Part shown: positions 7,126 through 16,140 of the stretch, piece after piece
Layout of the letters: each line of letters begins with the position of its first letter
Numbering within the stretch: position 1 is the first letter of the stretch
Source: CAWBBA01 sp963741625
Lineage (GTDB): Bacteria > Desulfobacterota > Desulfomonilia > Desulfomonilales > Desulfomonilaceae
Length of the DNA: 64,000 nt
NCBI GenBank assembly: GCA_963741625.1
Contig: CAVUIT010000014.1
Span: forward strand, 496,001-560,000
Direction: 5' to 3'
Position numbers and translations under genes: made by a program
Notes under the pieces: model-generated
Told to the model about the DNA's origin: nothing
Seen by the model: only the letters and a program-made list of their open reading frames with translations
Databases searched by the model: none

Positions 7126-9324
7126 ATGAGAGCAAACAGCCTGCTCCTGGCGTGCTTTCTAGTCCTTTTCTTGGCCGCGGCCGGCTCACACACCGTTCTT
7201 GCTGCGGAAAAAATCTCCGCCGATGACCTCCTCTTGGAGGCGCTCAAGGCCGAAAAGGCCGGTGGAGACTCCGTCAAGGTTATGGAAAAATTCGAAGCGG
7301 TCGTAAAGGCCGATCCTGAGAACTATTACGCTCTCATCAAGCTCGGGATGCTGAAGAGCGGGGATGGCAAGAAAACGGGCGAAACCCGATCGCAAGAGAT
7401 GGATGCGACCGAGTATTTCTTGCGGGCTACCCTCGCTAGGCCCAGTAGCCCCGAGGCCTACCTATATCTGGCTCAGTTGAACTACCGCATGGGCTACATC
7501 ACTGAAGGCGACCGATACCTGAAAATGTCGCAAAGCCTGAACAAGCATATCGTTTACGACGACGTGTGTCTTACGGGATGGCGCTACGAAGACACAGGCA
7601 ATTATTACGCGGCAGTGCTTACATATGCGGCCCCGGCTATCTCCCCGGATTCCAAGTTTATGGGGGATCCCTACCTTATGAAAAAGTTGCGCGTTTGCGC
7701 GCTGCTCTCGCCACCTCCATACGATTGGGCCACCCTTGTCCTCAGGCTGATGGTCGGTGACGACAGCAAACTGATAGTGGAAAAGCTGAAGAGTGCGGTG
7801 AGTGAGTTGCTGATCAGGCATCCCGCAGTTGCCAGAACTTACAGCCCCGACTTTGTAGTGAACATGGTGGTGCGTAAGTTCATATTGGCCGCACTGGAAA
7901 AAGAAGTGAAGCTGGCGGATCAAATTCCCGATCGGCACGAACTGCCCACGGTCATGTACAAAATGTTTTTTTGCAATCCCGACGAAATACCTCAGAAGCG
8001 CTTTAGTGATCCTTACGAGGCATTCGTAAAAGCTTCAGAGGGAACTCCGCAAGAGTATCAGAAAGTTTTGTCTGATCTTCAAACTCTCAGAGAGAAAGCC
8101 TTGGCCGCGGTCGCCAATACCCAGAATGATGAAGAACGGGCCAGGCAGCTCTTTGTCTGGCTAAAGAGGAATGCTTTGCAAGAGTACCACGCGCTTGACG
8201 GCATTTCAGCGAAGGGTGTGGTCGAAGACAAAAAGTACCTTTGCTTGAGTGGTTCCATTTTGTACACGCTCCTCGCCCGTGACGCCAAATTGGATGTCAA
8301 GGGCTTCTTGTTGCCCGGCCACGCTTACGCAGTGTTAGAAGGAACTAGACCGATTAGAGTCGAGACGACAACCGAGGGTCCGGAAGGGTTCGACCTTAAG
8401 CCCGAAACCTCGACGAAGACCCGCGAACAGGATCGGGCGCTGTATCAAACGGCTTTCGAGTCTTACGGGGAGATCTCGGACCCTATGAAATTCATTGCCT
8501 ATCAGTTCAGCAATACTGCTATCAAGAGAATAGACGCCCTTGTCCTGAACAAATATGAGCGCTTATTCAGGCAGGTGCTCAAGAGCGAGCTGGGCTTGGA
8601 TGACATGGGGCAGACTGAGGCGATCGAAATGTGGCGGCGTTATGGGACAGTAGTTGCCTCCACTAAAAGGGGGAAGGTGGGTATTTCTACGGGTTCGCCC
8701 CAATTTCGTCGACTGATTCGTGCCATGGCTGAGAAGGACAGTGCGTTCCGAGAGGATCTAGTCAAACAACTCGATAGGAATGTGGAGATGATGAAAACGG
8801 CACGGGGACTGTCACCGTTTGACTTCTACTTCCGGAATCTTATCGACACGTGGACATTGGAGGCAGCCAGATACGAATATCTCGTAGCCCAGACGGCCAT
8901 GGTAGAAAGGGCCAAGAAGCGCCTGAACGCCCAACTTCAAAAGGCCAAGCTCGAAGAGTCTGTTCCGACCGCGTCCGTAGCCGGCAAGTCTGCTGCCCCC
9001 GGCGATGCGAAGAAAACTCAAGACAAGACCGAGCAAGATAAGATCGCGGCAGACAAGGATAAAACCGTACAGGATAAAGCCGCGCTAGATACTGAAATGG
9101 AAAAGATAGACCAGGAAGAAAAGCAGAATTGGGCAACTGAGAGACAATACTGGTTGAAGGGCATGAAACGGCTTTCAGCGGCAGTGAAACAGTACCCGTG
9201 TAACGAAACATTCAGAGAACAGCTCGAGCTGGCCTACCGGCAAGCTCGAGGTCTGGCCGAACAACGGATGGATGTGGCTACTATGGATGAACTAAAGACC
9301 TACTCCATAGGCTTGCTTCCGTAA
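7126..9324 (+). CDS. Secreted TPR and transglutaminase-like protein
   Basis: Large periplasmic protein of 732 residues with unknown role. A signal peptide (1-26, ending VLAAEK) follows an AAGGGGG ribosome site. Residues 30-175 form TPR-like helical pairs (VVKADPENYYALIKLG; SPEAYLYLAQLNYRMG). Around residues 330-430 there is a transglutaminase-like core: RQLFVWLKRNA, then YLCLSGSILYTLLA with Cys373, and LLPGHAYAVLEG with His399, which would serve as the first two catalytic residues. The third residue is less clear, so activity is uncertain. Residues 590-660 are a Lys/Asp/Glu-rich low-complexity linker with repeated DK units, and the end is helical. It stands alone behind its own promoter. Confidence 0.65.
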   Translation: MRANSLLLACFLVLFLAAAGSHTVLAAEKISADDLLLEALKAEKAGGDSVKVMEKFEAVVKADPENYYALIKLGMLKSGDGKKTGETRSQEMDATEYFLRATLARPSSPEAYLYLAQLNYRMGYITEGDRYLKMSQSLNKHIVYDDVCLTGWRYEDTGNYYAAVLTYAAPAISPDSKFMGDPYLMKKLRVCALLSPPPYDWATLVLRLMVGDDSKLIVEKLKSAVSELLIRHPAVARTYSPDFVVNMVVRKFILAALEKEVKLADQIPDRHELPTVMYKMFFCNPDEIPQKRFSDPYEAFVKASEGTPQEYQKVLSDLQTLREKALAAVANTQNDEERARQLFVWLKRNALQEYHALDGISAKGVVEDKKYLCLSGSILYTLLARDAKLDVKGFLLPGHAYAVLEGTRPIRVETTTEGPEGFDLKPETSTKTREQDRALYQTAFESYGEISDPMKFIAYQFSNTAIKRIDALVLNKYERLFRQVLKSELGLDDMGQTEAIEMWRRYGTVVASTKRGKVGISTGSPQFRRLIRAMAEKDSAFREDLVKQLDRNVEMMKTARGLSPFDFYFRNLIDTWTLEAARYEYLVAQTAMVERAKKRLNAQLQKAKLEESVPTASVAGKSAAPGDAKKTQDKTEQDKIAADKDKTVQDKAALDTEMEKIDQEEKQNWATERQYWLKGMKRLSAAVKQYPCNETFREQLELAYRQARGLAEQRMDVATMDELKTYSIGLLP

Positions 9325-9354
9325 ACCATGATTCATAGGGCCCTAGCTGGCTGC

Positions 9355-9380
9355 AAGGGCGCACCCGCGGGTGCGCCCTT
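9355..9380. repeat. Perfect 26 bp palindrome after the 7126 gene
   Basis: AAGGGCGCACCCG is followed at once by its exact reverse complement, 31 bases after the stop codon. It is followed by GTGCGTAGAA rather than T residues, so it is a weak candidate for a terminator. It belongs to the GGGCGCAC-type palindromes also seen at 5164 and 53017. Confidence 0.7.
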
Positions 9381-9410
9381 GTGCGTAGAAATGCACAAAA
9401 TAGTTTACTG

Positions 9411-9439
9411 TTGCAAAGACATGTGCCGAATCTTATAAT
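9411..9439 (+). promoter_or_regulatory. Sigma70-type promoter for the small gene at 9467
   Basis: TTGCAA (9411-9416), a 17-base spacer and a perfect TATAAT (9434-9439). The predicted start, near 9446, leaves a leader of about 20 bases before the TTG at 9467, which supports that start over the GTG at 9452. Confidence 0.65.
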
Positions 9440-9466
9440 CAAAAAAAGACTGTGAAGGAGCACGAC

Positions 9467-9715
9467 TTGGACGATCAGACTATACTCTCCAGCGCGGAAA
9501 ACTTCGGTACCGTCTCCGTGTGTCCGGGGGGTGTGGTGCACATCAATCTTCCGCACTGTAGCCTCAAGTTCATGCCTTCGGATTTCGTGAAGTTTTCAGA
9601 TCTTATCGGCCAGGCCCGATTGAATTACAATGCCCCTGCTCGCGGCACCAAACCCCACCTGCATGTAATCTCCTCCGAGAAGGAGAATAAGCCGTCAGAG
9701 GAACCCACGGACTGA
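9467..9715 (+). CDS. Small conserved-looking protein of unknown function
   Basis: An 82-residue cytosolic protein that I cannot assign. The sequence is compact, with a core resembling a short beta-sheet (GTVSVCPGGVVHINL, then CSLKFMPSDFVKFSDLI) and a charged, disordered tail (SSEKENKPSEEPTD). I chose the TTG at 9467 because AAGGAG ends six bases before it and the promoter at 9411-9439 puts the transcript start just upstream; a GTG at 9452 would have no ribosome site. Two cysteines are present but there is no recognisable metal motif. The similarity in style to other short deltaproteobacterial proteins is only an impression. Confidence 0.6.
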   Translation: MDDQTILSSAENFGTVSVCPGGVVHINLPHCSLKFMPSDFVKFSDLIGQARLNYNAPARGTKPHLHVISSEKENKPSEEPTD

Positions 9716-9882
9716 TCCTCATCCGCCGCTGACCTTTCCTGAGCTTTCTCAGTCCCCTGCTTGCTTTTCCACGGCTGTTGTCCTATTATTCGCTGCGTTA
9801 CGCGGATGTCAAGGAGAAGGTTCGATTCTCCGTGATTAGTAGAGCGCCGCGAACTCCTGGTGTGCTAACGAAGGGGTAAAAA

Positions 9883-10728
9883 ATGAAGTTTATCGGGTCT
9901 TTATTCATTCTAATTACGCTCTTGATTGTTAATGCTTTCGCAACTGACCCGTCCGCGACTGCTCAAGGCGGAGACGTTATAGCCAAAGTCGGCAATCACC
10001 AAATTACTCGCGAAATGCTGGATAACATCATTAATACGATCCCTGAGGAAAATAGAGTTCCGTTTCTGACCCCCGACGGTCGAAAGAAAATTCTGGATGA
10101 GGTTGTATCTTCCATGCTATTTGCCGAGGCTGCCAAAGCTGAAGGGATAGACAAGGAAGCGGCGGTCAAGACACGGCTGAATTACGCTCAGACCGAATAC
10201 CTGGGCGGAGAGTACTTCCGACGACAGCTTGCAAAGAATCCTCTCCTGTCAGAGCAAGAAGTTCAGGCCTACTACGAAGAACACAAGTCCGAGTTCACTC
10301 CGCCTGAAGAGATAAAGGCTCGCCATATTCTAGTGAAGACCGAAGCTCAGGCGAACAAGATCCTCGATGAGATCAAAGCCGGCAAGGACTTCGTAGAACT
10401 GGCAAAGAAGCACTCGATTGACCCCGCAGCGGCAATGGGCGGCAATCTGGGACTACCGGATGGCCGAGACTGGCTGCCCAAGGGATCTTTTGAAAAATCG
10501 TTCGAGCAGGCCCTCTTCAAAATTCCGAAGGGACAAGTCGGCGGGCCGGTCAAAACACAATTCGGATGGCACATTCTGAAAGTGGAGGATCGCAGGAAGC
10601 CCGAAACGCCTCCTTTTGTCCAGGTTAGGAGCATGATCAATAGAAGACTGCAGGACCAGAAGATCTCTCAGCTCCGAAACCAGCTTACCGAGCAGCTCAA
10701 GAAAACTATTCCGGTGGAAATCAAGTAG
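9883..10728 (+). CDS. Periplasmic peptidyl-prolyl isomerase, SurA/PpiC type
   Basis: Parvulin-type foldase of 281 residues that would help fold exported or outer-membrane proteins in the periplasm. A signal peptide covers residues 1-21. A SurA-like N-terminal helical chaperone region (VNGxxI-like AKVGNHQITREMLDN, LLFAEAAKAEGI) occupies roughly 30-140. The rotamase domain runs from about 143 to 235: ARHILVKTEAQANKILDEI with the catalytic His near residue 148, FVELAKKHSID, GGNLG, and GWHILKVEDRR near residue 228. The helical tail may return to the chaperone domain as in SurA. The GGGG-containing ribosome site sits 8 bases upstream of the ATG. It is monocistronic as far as can be seen. Confidence 0.9.
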   Translation: MKFIGSLFILITLLIVNAFATDPSATAQGGDVIAKVGNHQITREMLDNIINTIPEENRVPFLTPDGRKKILDEVVSSMLFAEAAKAEGIDKEAAVKTRLNYAQTEYLGGEYFRRQLAKNPLLSEQEVQAYYEEHKSEFTPPEEIKARHILVKTEAQANKILDEIKAGKDFVELAKKHSIDPAAAMGGNLGLPDGRDWLPKGSFEKSFEQALFKIPKGQVGGPVKTQFGWHILKVEDRRKPETPPFVQVRSMINRRLQDQKISQLRNQLTEQLKKTIPVEIK

Positions 10729-10968
10729 TGAGATACGATTGGGTAGTGGCGGTCAGAGCGAAGTGAGCCCCAAGAGCGGCTGGGTCCCGAATTCCTTTGT
10801 TCTCGACATATATCGATTGCCCACAGTGATGTCCGATTCTGAGTATGATTTGGTGGGGCCGGGGCTCAATGCGAACCGGCACAGCACGGAGACAAATTAT
10901 GATTCGCCACTCAAACCTAGTCTCGAATTCAGCCCAGGCCCAACCGGTCAAATTGGCCCTGGCCGCTC

Positions 10969-13947
10969 TTGATATCGGCTTTTCTCTTTTTTGCATTTTC
11001 TGCTCAGTTATCATCCGCAGATCAAAGAGACCGTTCCCATGAAGTAGGGACGGTTCGCGAATCAGTCCCACAGGCTCCCACTTCTTCCGAAACCAGAGGA
11101 GAAATCAGCCCCTCGAAACTCTATGAAGCAGTGTCCGGGTACCTGGAGGGGCTCCATCGCAAAGGCACGTCGGACCGCAAGCAGATATCGCCCAGGCCTC
11201 AGCGCCGTGACTTCGCGTCGTCCCCCCCATCCGATTCCGAATCCCTCAGAATTCTACAAAGGGAAGAGACGCTTGCAACAATACGCGGGCAAAGACATGA
11301 GTGGGACCTTGCGGTTCCGCCACTGGAAAGGGCCTTAAAGGTAGCCTCTCGTTCGGGACTTGCCGAAGACGTCAAGAGAGTGGAACCTGCGCTGCGGACG
11401 GCTCGCTCCAAAGCTTCGGAACCTCTTACGGAAAAGCCTCTCGTCAACGGGGAAATGATAAATGCCTTAGGCATGAGAATGGTTTTAGTGCGTCCCGGCA
11501 AATTCGTCATGGGGAGTTCCCCGGCCGAGACACGACGCATCCAGAGTGAGTGGGCTGTCGAAGAAAGCCTGCTCCAGCCCGAGAGTCCGGCCCACACAGT
11601 GCGCATCAGCCGAGGGTTTCTTCTGGGGAAGTATGATGTCACCGTCGGGCAATTCAGGCGGTTCGTCAGCGAAACCGGGTACCGAACGGTCGCCGAAAAA
11701 CAAGGCTGGGGATGGGTCTATGACGATTCCAAGAAACACTGGATCAAGAAAAGCGGGGCATCTTGGAAGAACACGGGAAGTGAGGATGTCGATGATTATC
11801 CGGTGGTCCTTGTCTGTCATACTGACGCAGAGGCATTTTGTGACTGGTTGGAGAAGAAGGACGGGCGCCGATATTACCTGCCTACGGAAGCTGAGTGGGA
11901 ATTCGCTGCACGCGGTGGAAAAGAGGGGGAAAGATTCCCGTGGGGCAACGGGTATCCGGACGGTAAAAAGGCCAACCTGGCCGATAGACGATGTCCTGTC
12001 CCTTGGGCAGACCGCACAATTGAGGACGGCTACGCAAGGGTCTCTCCAGTTGGGAGCTTTGAACCAAATAGGTTCTGGCTGTACGACATGGTCGGCAATG
12101 CGTGGCAGCTATGTTCCGACTACTATGACCCCAAAGCCTATGAAGAAGGCGCATCCAAAGAAATTGCGGACCCGGCAGGTCCTCGAACAGGCAAGAAGAA
12201 AGTTGTAAGAGGAGGCAACTGGGCTTTTGGAGCAGGGATTGCCAGAAATGCCTTTCGGTTCGGGATCGAGCCGGATCTCTGCACGGACATGTCGGGATTC
12301 CGGGTAGCGGCAGTCCCCACCCCGCGCGATGAGAGTCCGGAACGGACTGTTGGCGGAAGCTTCCTGACCAATGAGCAGGTTACGCGTCTCATTGATCAGA
12401 CCAAGGAGCTTGTGGCAACCGGGCGCCGACTTGAAGCCCGGAAACTAGTGGAAGAATTCATCTCATCTGCCGCCAAGGGAAAGGCTTCCCCAGACGAGTC
12501 TCAGTTTTTCGTCAAGAACGTCCTGGAGGATTTTATCGATCTGACCCAGGACAAAGGAACTCAATCGTTTACCAATTCATTGGGCATGTCGATGGTTCGC
12601 ATCCCGGCCGGCTCCTTCGTGATGGGAAGCTCGGAGGCTGACATTGCGTGGGCTATGACCACGTTGGCCCAAGGGCAGCCGGTTTCCCTGGAAAATGAGT
12701 ATCCTTTCCACAAGGTTCGCATCTCTCGACCGTTTTGGATGGCTGCAACTGAAGTCACAGTCGGGCAATTCAAAGCCTTCGTCAACGAGACCGGTTATGT
12801 CACCGACGCGGAGGACGAAAAGGGCGGCCAAGTGTTCAATTCACAAAACAATCGGTTTGACAAAAAAGACGGGTCCTCATGGCGGAACCCGGGTTGGAAG
12901 ATTGCGGACGACCAACCGGTGGCAATGGTCTCGCACAATGATGCTCAAGCCTTCGCCGAATGGCTGACCGCCAAGGAAAAGCTCCCTTACAAGCTCCCAA
13001 CTGAGGCTCAATGGGAATATGCCGCTCGTGGCGGACTCCCCATGGCCCAGTTCCCTTGGGGGGATGAGCTTCCCGACGGCCGCCGAGCCAATTACGCGGA
13101 TAAGAATAAGGACTTCCCATGGAGGGATCGAAACGCTGATGGCGGGTACAAATACGTGGCTCCAGTAGGTAGCTACGAACCGAACCCCTACGGACTCTAC
13201 GACATGGCAGGGAACGTCCTGGAGTGGGTCAGGGATTACTACGGCGAGGACTATTACCGGTTCACCCCCGAAGTTGACCCCGAAGGGCCCGGACACGGGG
13301 AAAATCGGGTCATGAAGGGGGGGGAGTGGACCTTCGGCCCAGTCAATCTTCGATGCGCCTTTCGAGGGTGGTCCAGGCCGGACGTCGCAACCCAAAACTT
13401 CGGCTTCAGGGTGATCATCGAAACAAGCACCCCCCAACGAGTCTTTCATTTCGCCAATGACTTCTTGACCAAGCAATGGGTGCCGGGAGCAGACCAGAGA
13501 TCGGTGGTCACAGCGGTTGCCAAAGAGAAGGAACGCAGATCCAGGTCCCTGTCGCCGGACCAAAAAGCCGCAGAGAAGCCTGCAACCAAAGCAGCCGCGG
13601 AGACCTACGTCAAGGGGGTCATGATCCTAGACTTCTCCCCCAAATCCGATGCTCGGAAGGCGGGTATGGTCAAAGGAGACGTCATCATTGAGTATGACGG
13701 CGTCGGGAGCCTCACCGAAGGCAAACTCCTCGCTCTCACGGCGAAAGCTAAACGAGGAAAGATCAAACCGCTGGTGGTCTTTGTGCGCGACGGCTATGAA
13801 TACGCAATCAGGTTGTCGCCGGGGTCGCCGGGGATTTCCCTGATGGATACCACCATCCGGGGGCCTTTCAAGAGGCCCGAATCCAGCCCGGACCGCGGTC
13901 CTCGAGACGAAAAGGACAAGAAATCCAAACCCATGGACTGGACATGA
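10969..13947 (+). CDS. Secreted protein with two SUMF1/FGE-type domains and a PDZ-like domain
   Basis: A 992-residue exported protein. Two formylglycine-generating-enzyme-type domains (SUMF1, PF03781 type) cover roughly residues 160-447 and 533-819; each has the opening LGMxMVxxPxGxFVMGSS, the TVGQF core, LPTEAxWEFAARGG and a GFRV ending. A PDZ-like segment follows (about 874-953; VLDFSPKSDARKAGMVKGDVI split over two strands). True aerobic FGE enzymes need two cysteines in the GGSWxCxxxYC stretch. Here that stretch reads GGNWAFGAGIAR and GGEWTFGPVNLR, without them, so sulfatase activation is unlikely and a binding or scaffolding role is more plausible. The only in-frame start is TTG at 10969. 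A better signal peptide (ATG at 10899) lies one base out of phase and would join near 10966, so the true N terminus may be longer. Confidence 0.8.
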   Translation: MISAFLFFAFSAQLSSADQRDRSHEVGTVRESVPQAPTSSETRGEISPSKLYEAVSGYLEGLHRKGTSDRKQISPRPQRRDFASSPPSDSESLRILQREETLATIRGQRHEWDLAVPPLERALKVASRSGLAEDVKRVEPALRTARSKASEPLTEKPLVNGEMINALGMRMVLVRPGKFVMGSSPAETRRIQSEWAVEESLLQPESPAHTVRISRGFLLGKYDVTVGQFRRFVSETGYRTVAEKQGWGWVYDDSKKHWIKKSGASWKNTGSEDVDDYPVVLVCHTDAEAFCDWLEKKDGRRYYLPTEAEWEFAARGGKEGERFPWGNGYPDGKKANLADRRCPVPWADRTIEDGYARVSPVGSFEPNRFWLYDMVGNAWQLCSDYYDPKAYEEGASKEIADPAGPRTGKKKVVRGGNWAFGAGIARNAFRFGIEPDLCTDMSGFRVAAVPTPRDESPERTVGGSFLTNEQVTRLIDQTKELVATGRRLEARKLVEEFISSAAKGKASPDESQFFVKNVLEDFIDLTQDKGTQSFTNSLGMSMVRIPAGSFVMGSSEADIAWAMTTLAQGQPVSLENEYPFHKVRISRPFWMAATEVTVGQFKAFVNETGYVTDAEDEKGGQVFNSQNNRFDKKDGSSWRNPGWKIADDQPVAMVSHNDAQAFAEWLTAKEKLPYKLPTEAQWEYAARGGLPMAQFPWGDELPDGRRANYADKNKDFPWRDRNADGGYKYVAPVGSYEPNPYGLYDMAGNVLEWVRDYYGEDYYRFTPEVDPEGPGHGENRVMKGGEWTFGPVNLRCAFRGWSRPDVATQNFGFRVIIETSTPQRVFHFANDFLTKQWVPGADQRSVVTAVAKEKERRSRSLSPDQKAAEKPATKAAAETYVKGVMILDFSPKSDARKAGMVKGDVIIEYDGVGSLTEGKLLALTAKAKRGKIKPLVVFVRDGYEYAIRLSPGSPGISLMDTTIRGPFKRPESSPDRGPRDEKDKKSKPMDWT

Positions 13948-14120
13948 GGTGAGGAGCCCTTACCTATAAGGGGCTATTCGCGGCACTTCCACCTCGTTCA
14001 CAGGCACTGTCCGCGATCGTTCCCTCCTCCGATTTCCTCCGGCTGCGCTCAAAAAAAATCTGGCTTTTTGAAAAAGATGTGATAAAGGGTCACGAAATTC
14101 CCAGGCCCGAGGTGGTTTTC

Positions 14121-14528
14121 ATGCGCGCGACTCTTCTGATTTCGTTTCTGGTCCTCTCATGGGTAGCTTCTCTCTGTTTAGCTCAGGCGGAAAGCCCCGG
14201 AAAGAAACTCATTCCGGTTAAGCCAAGCTACCATGAAGCCACGTATGTGCCGCAGGCCGAACAGCCCGCAGCGGATCCTACCCTTCCCCCGCCCCCTACC
14301 CCGCGGGAACAGATGTACGTATTCTGGATCCTGGGCAAAATGCTGAGTTACCCTATCGACAAAGCAGAATCCTACGTTTCCGGTTTCACAAAGAAATCTA
14401 AGCCGCTGGCAGAAGGCGCCCCGACACCGGCTACGGCTACCGCCACCCCTAATCCGTTCAGTTCCGTTAATTGGAGTGAGATACCTCCTGCTCCGCCCGC
14501 TTCAGGGAGAGCAGGAAAGAGCCGCTGA
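14121..14528 (+). CDS. Small secreted proline-rich protein
   Basis: A 135-residue exported protein that I do not recognise. The ATG at 14121 (GAGG upstream) opens a clean signal peptide (MRATLLISFLVLSWVASLCLAQA). The mature part is rich in Pro, Ala and Thr, with PPPPTPREQ near residue 55, a single more hydrophobic stretch (MYVFWILGKMLSYPID) and a flexible tail. This composition is typical of short envelope-linked or secreted proteins. A GTG at 14079 would add 14 residues but has no ribosome site. It follows the SUMF1-domain gene after about 170 bases, so coupling is possible. Confidence 0.6.
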   Translation: MRATLLISFLVLSWVASLCLAQAESPGKKLIPVKPSYHEATYVPQAEQPAADPTLPPPPTPREQMYVFWILGKMLSYPIDKAESYVSGFTKKSKPLAEGAPTPATATATPNPFSSVNWSEIPPAPPASGRAGKSR

Positions 14529-14559
14529 TTCGAAGAACGGAAAACGGTCTCTCCGTGTC

Positions 14560-15648
14560 TCATCGACGGCGTGAAAAGCGCATGCCGTGTCTAAAGGTGA
14601 AAAACCAGTCTCTAATCCACTCTCCTAACACCGCCATATCGCGAACAGCGTAATATGGCTCCCGATACTCACCGTAAAAGCAACCTTCACACGCGTTTGC
14701 GGCCTCGGCTGCTTGCCGGCGAAATTCACGGCTCCGATAAAAAGAGAAAAAGCTCTCATCGAGTATATTGCCTATTGGTTCCTGCTCTTTGCAGAAACAG
14801 ATGCCGCCGTCCGGCCGAATGTCCAAACTGAGTTGCCCTGCCTGGCACCGCCACGAAGCATCCTCATTCGCCATATATCGCCGCCAGTCTAGAAGAAATC
14901 GGGTCGAATTCGTTAGCCCCATTCGGCGTCGACGCAAACTGATCAGTTCGTTCACTACACGGTCTCGGACACCAGGATCGAGGTCTTGGAGGCTGAACGC
15001 CCCGTCTGACCCTCGAAAACGGTAATCACCATTAGGTCCGTCTGCGGCCTGGGCTATCATCACGGGAGTTATGTACGTGTACACGCCCATCCGCCAGAAA
15101 AAACTTACAAGGGCCGGCAGCTCTTCAATGTTGTAGCGCGACGCAACCACATTGGCTTGGGTGATGCCCTCGGGTAACAATTCCTTGGCCAGTCTCAGGG
15201 ATCGCAGTGCATTTTCTACCACGTTGCGGGTCCCGCTGATGGAGTCCTGAACCGTTTCGTCAAGGGTGTCAATTGATACGCTAAGGTCCCTGAGCCCCGC
15301 ACGTGCGCATTCGGCAAGAAGCTCGCGGGTCACTTGAGGACCTCCGTTGGTCTGAACGCGAACGGAAAAACCGTTACTAGCAAAAGCAGCGATGACATCG
15401 GGTAGATCTTTTCGGAGAAAGGGTTCTCCGCCGGTGATCACCACGTGACGAGCACCCAGCCTTGCCAACCGCCTTACCACTTCGCTGATCTGCTGGTGGG
15501 AAAGCTCCGTAGAAAGGCCTTCACTCCTACGGATGCCGCACATTCGGCAACCGTAATTGCATTTGAGAGTGATTTGGAATCGAAGGTAGAAGGGACGCCC
15601 CAGAAATTTGGCTCCAAGAATCCCGAATGCCGTGTTGAGCAGCTTCAT
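14560..15648 (-). CDS. Radical SAM protein with SPASM-like C-terminal region
   Basis: A 362-residue radical SAM enzyme. The 4Fe-4S ligands CxxxCxxC are at Cys30, Cys34 and Cys37 (CNYGCRMC), followed by the GGEPFLR SAM-binding loop near residue 73 and SVSIDTLDE at about 125. The C terminus has further cysteines in CQAGQLSLDI, ICFCKEQEP and CEGCFYGEY, arranged like an auxiliary-cluster SPASM or twitch domain. Such enzymes often modify peptides, tRNA or small molecules, but no precursor peptide or partner gene is next to it, so the substrate is unknown. No clear ribosome site precedes the ATG at 15648. The protein ends in a basic, aromatic helix (WIRDWFFTFRHGMRFSRRR), perhaps a membrane or nucleic-acid contact. 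Confidence 0.85.
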   Translation of the reverse strand: MKLLNTAFGILGAKFLGRPFYLRFQITLKCNYGCRMCGIRRSEGLSTELSHQQISEVVRRLARLGARHVVITGGEPFLRKDLPDVIAAFASNGFSVRVQTNGGPQVTRELLAECARAGLRDLSVSIDTLDETVQDSISGTRNVVENALRSLRLAKELLPEGITQANVVASRYNIEELPALVSFFWRMGVYTYITPVMIAQAADGPNGDYRFRGSDGAFSLQDLDPGVRDRVVNELISLRRRRMGLTNSTRFLLDWRRYMANEDASWRCQAGQLSLDIRPDGGICFCKEQEPIGNILDESFFSFYRSREFRRQAAEAANACEGCFYGEYREPYYAVRDMAVLGEWIRDWFFTFRHGMRFSRRR

Positions 15649-16140
15649 ATGGGGTTTTCAAACTCCTTTAACTCACGATTCTCATGGCATAGCGCCGGCT
15701 CATCAGCGTCTTAAGTGCAGCCTTCTGAAATTATGGGGAACACCTAATATTCTGTGAACGTCGCAATCCCCACTCGCCCGTTCAACAGCCCTGGAACGTC
15801 TGGAATCTCGCGTATCGGCTAAATGGGAGGCACTTAATGGCTTGACTGCGGTTGCCAACCTACCGATGCGCCGAACAGCCTGTTTTTCTAGGCGCTAAGT
15901 ATACCCCATCATGCGATTCTGCACTAGTATCCATCTTGAAGATCAGTATCCGTTCAGTGGCGGATGGGGCTGCCCAGCAAGTCCAGCTAGGTAGCGACGA
16001 AGCCTCTTGACGTAATATATGTTCTTGCTAAGTTGGTTGCGGTGTTTTCGCGCGGGGAAAGAGATTCCAGCGCTAATTCTCTCGGAGTACCTCGGATGAT
16101 AAGGACGGACCGGCATGCAGTCGCCTGCGCAGAGGCCGCC
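15649..16140. other. Intergenic region without a recognised gene
   Basis: About 490 bases between divergent genes. I see no reading frame with a ribosome site, no clear promoter with good hexamers, and no hairpin repeat. Regulatory signals for the radical SAM gene and the TPR membrane gene presumably lie here. Confidence 0.5.

Noticed and set aside
9800..9840. Possible tRNA T-arm (GGTTCGATTC)
   Set aside because: The flanks do not form the five-base stem and no acceptor or anticodon arm can be drawn.
11199..13563. Several long minus-strand ORFs opposite the SUMF1-domain gene
   Set aside because: They are antisense to a strongly conserved protein and share no family motif.
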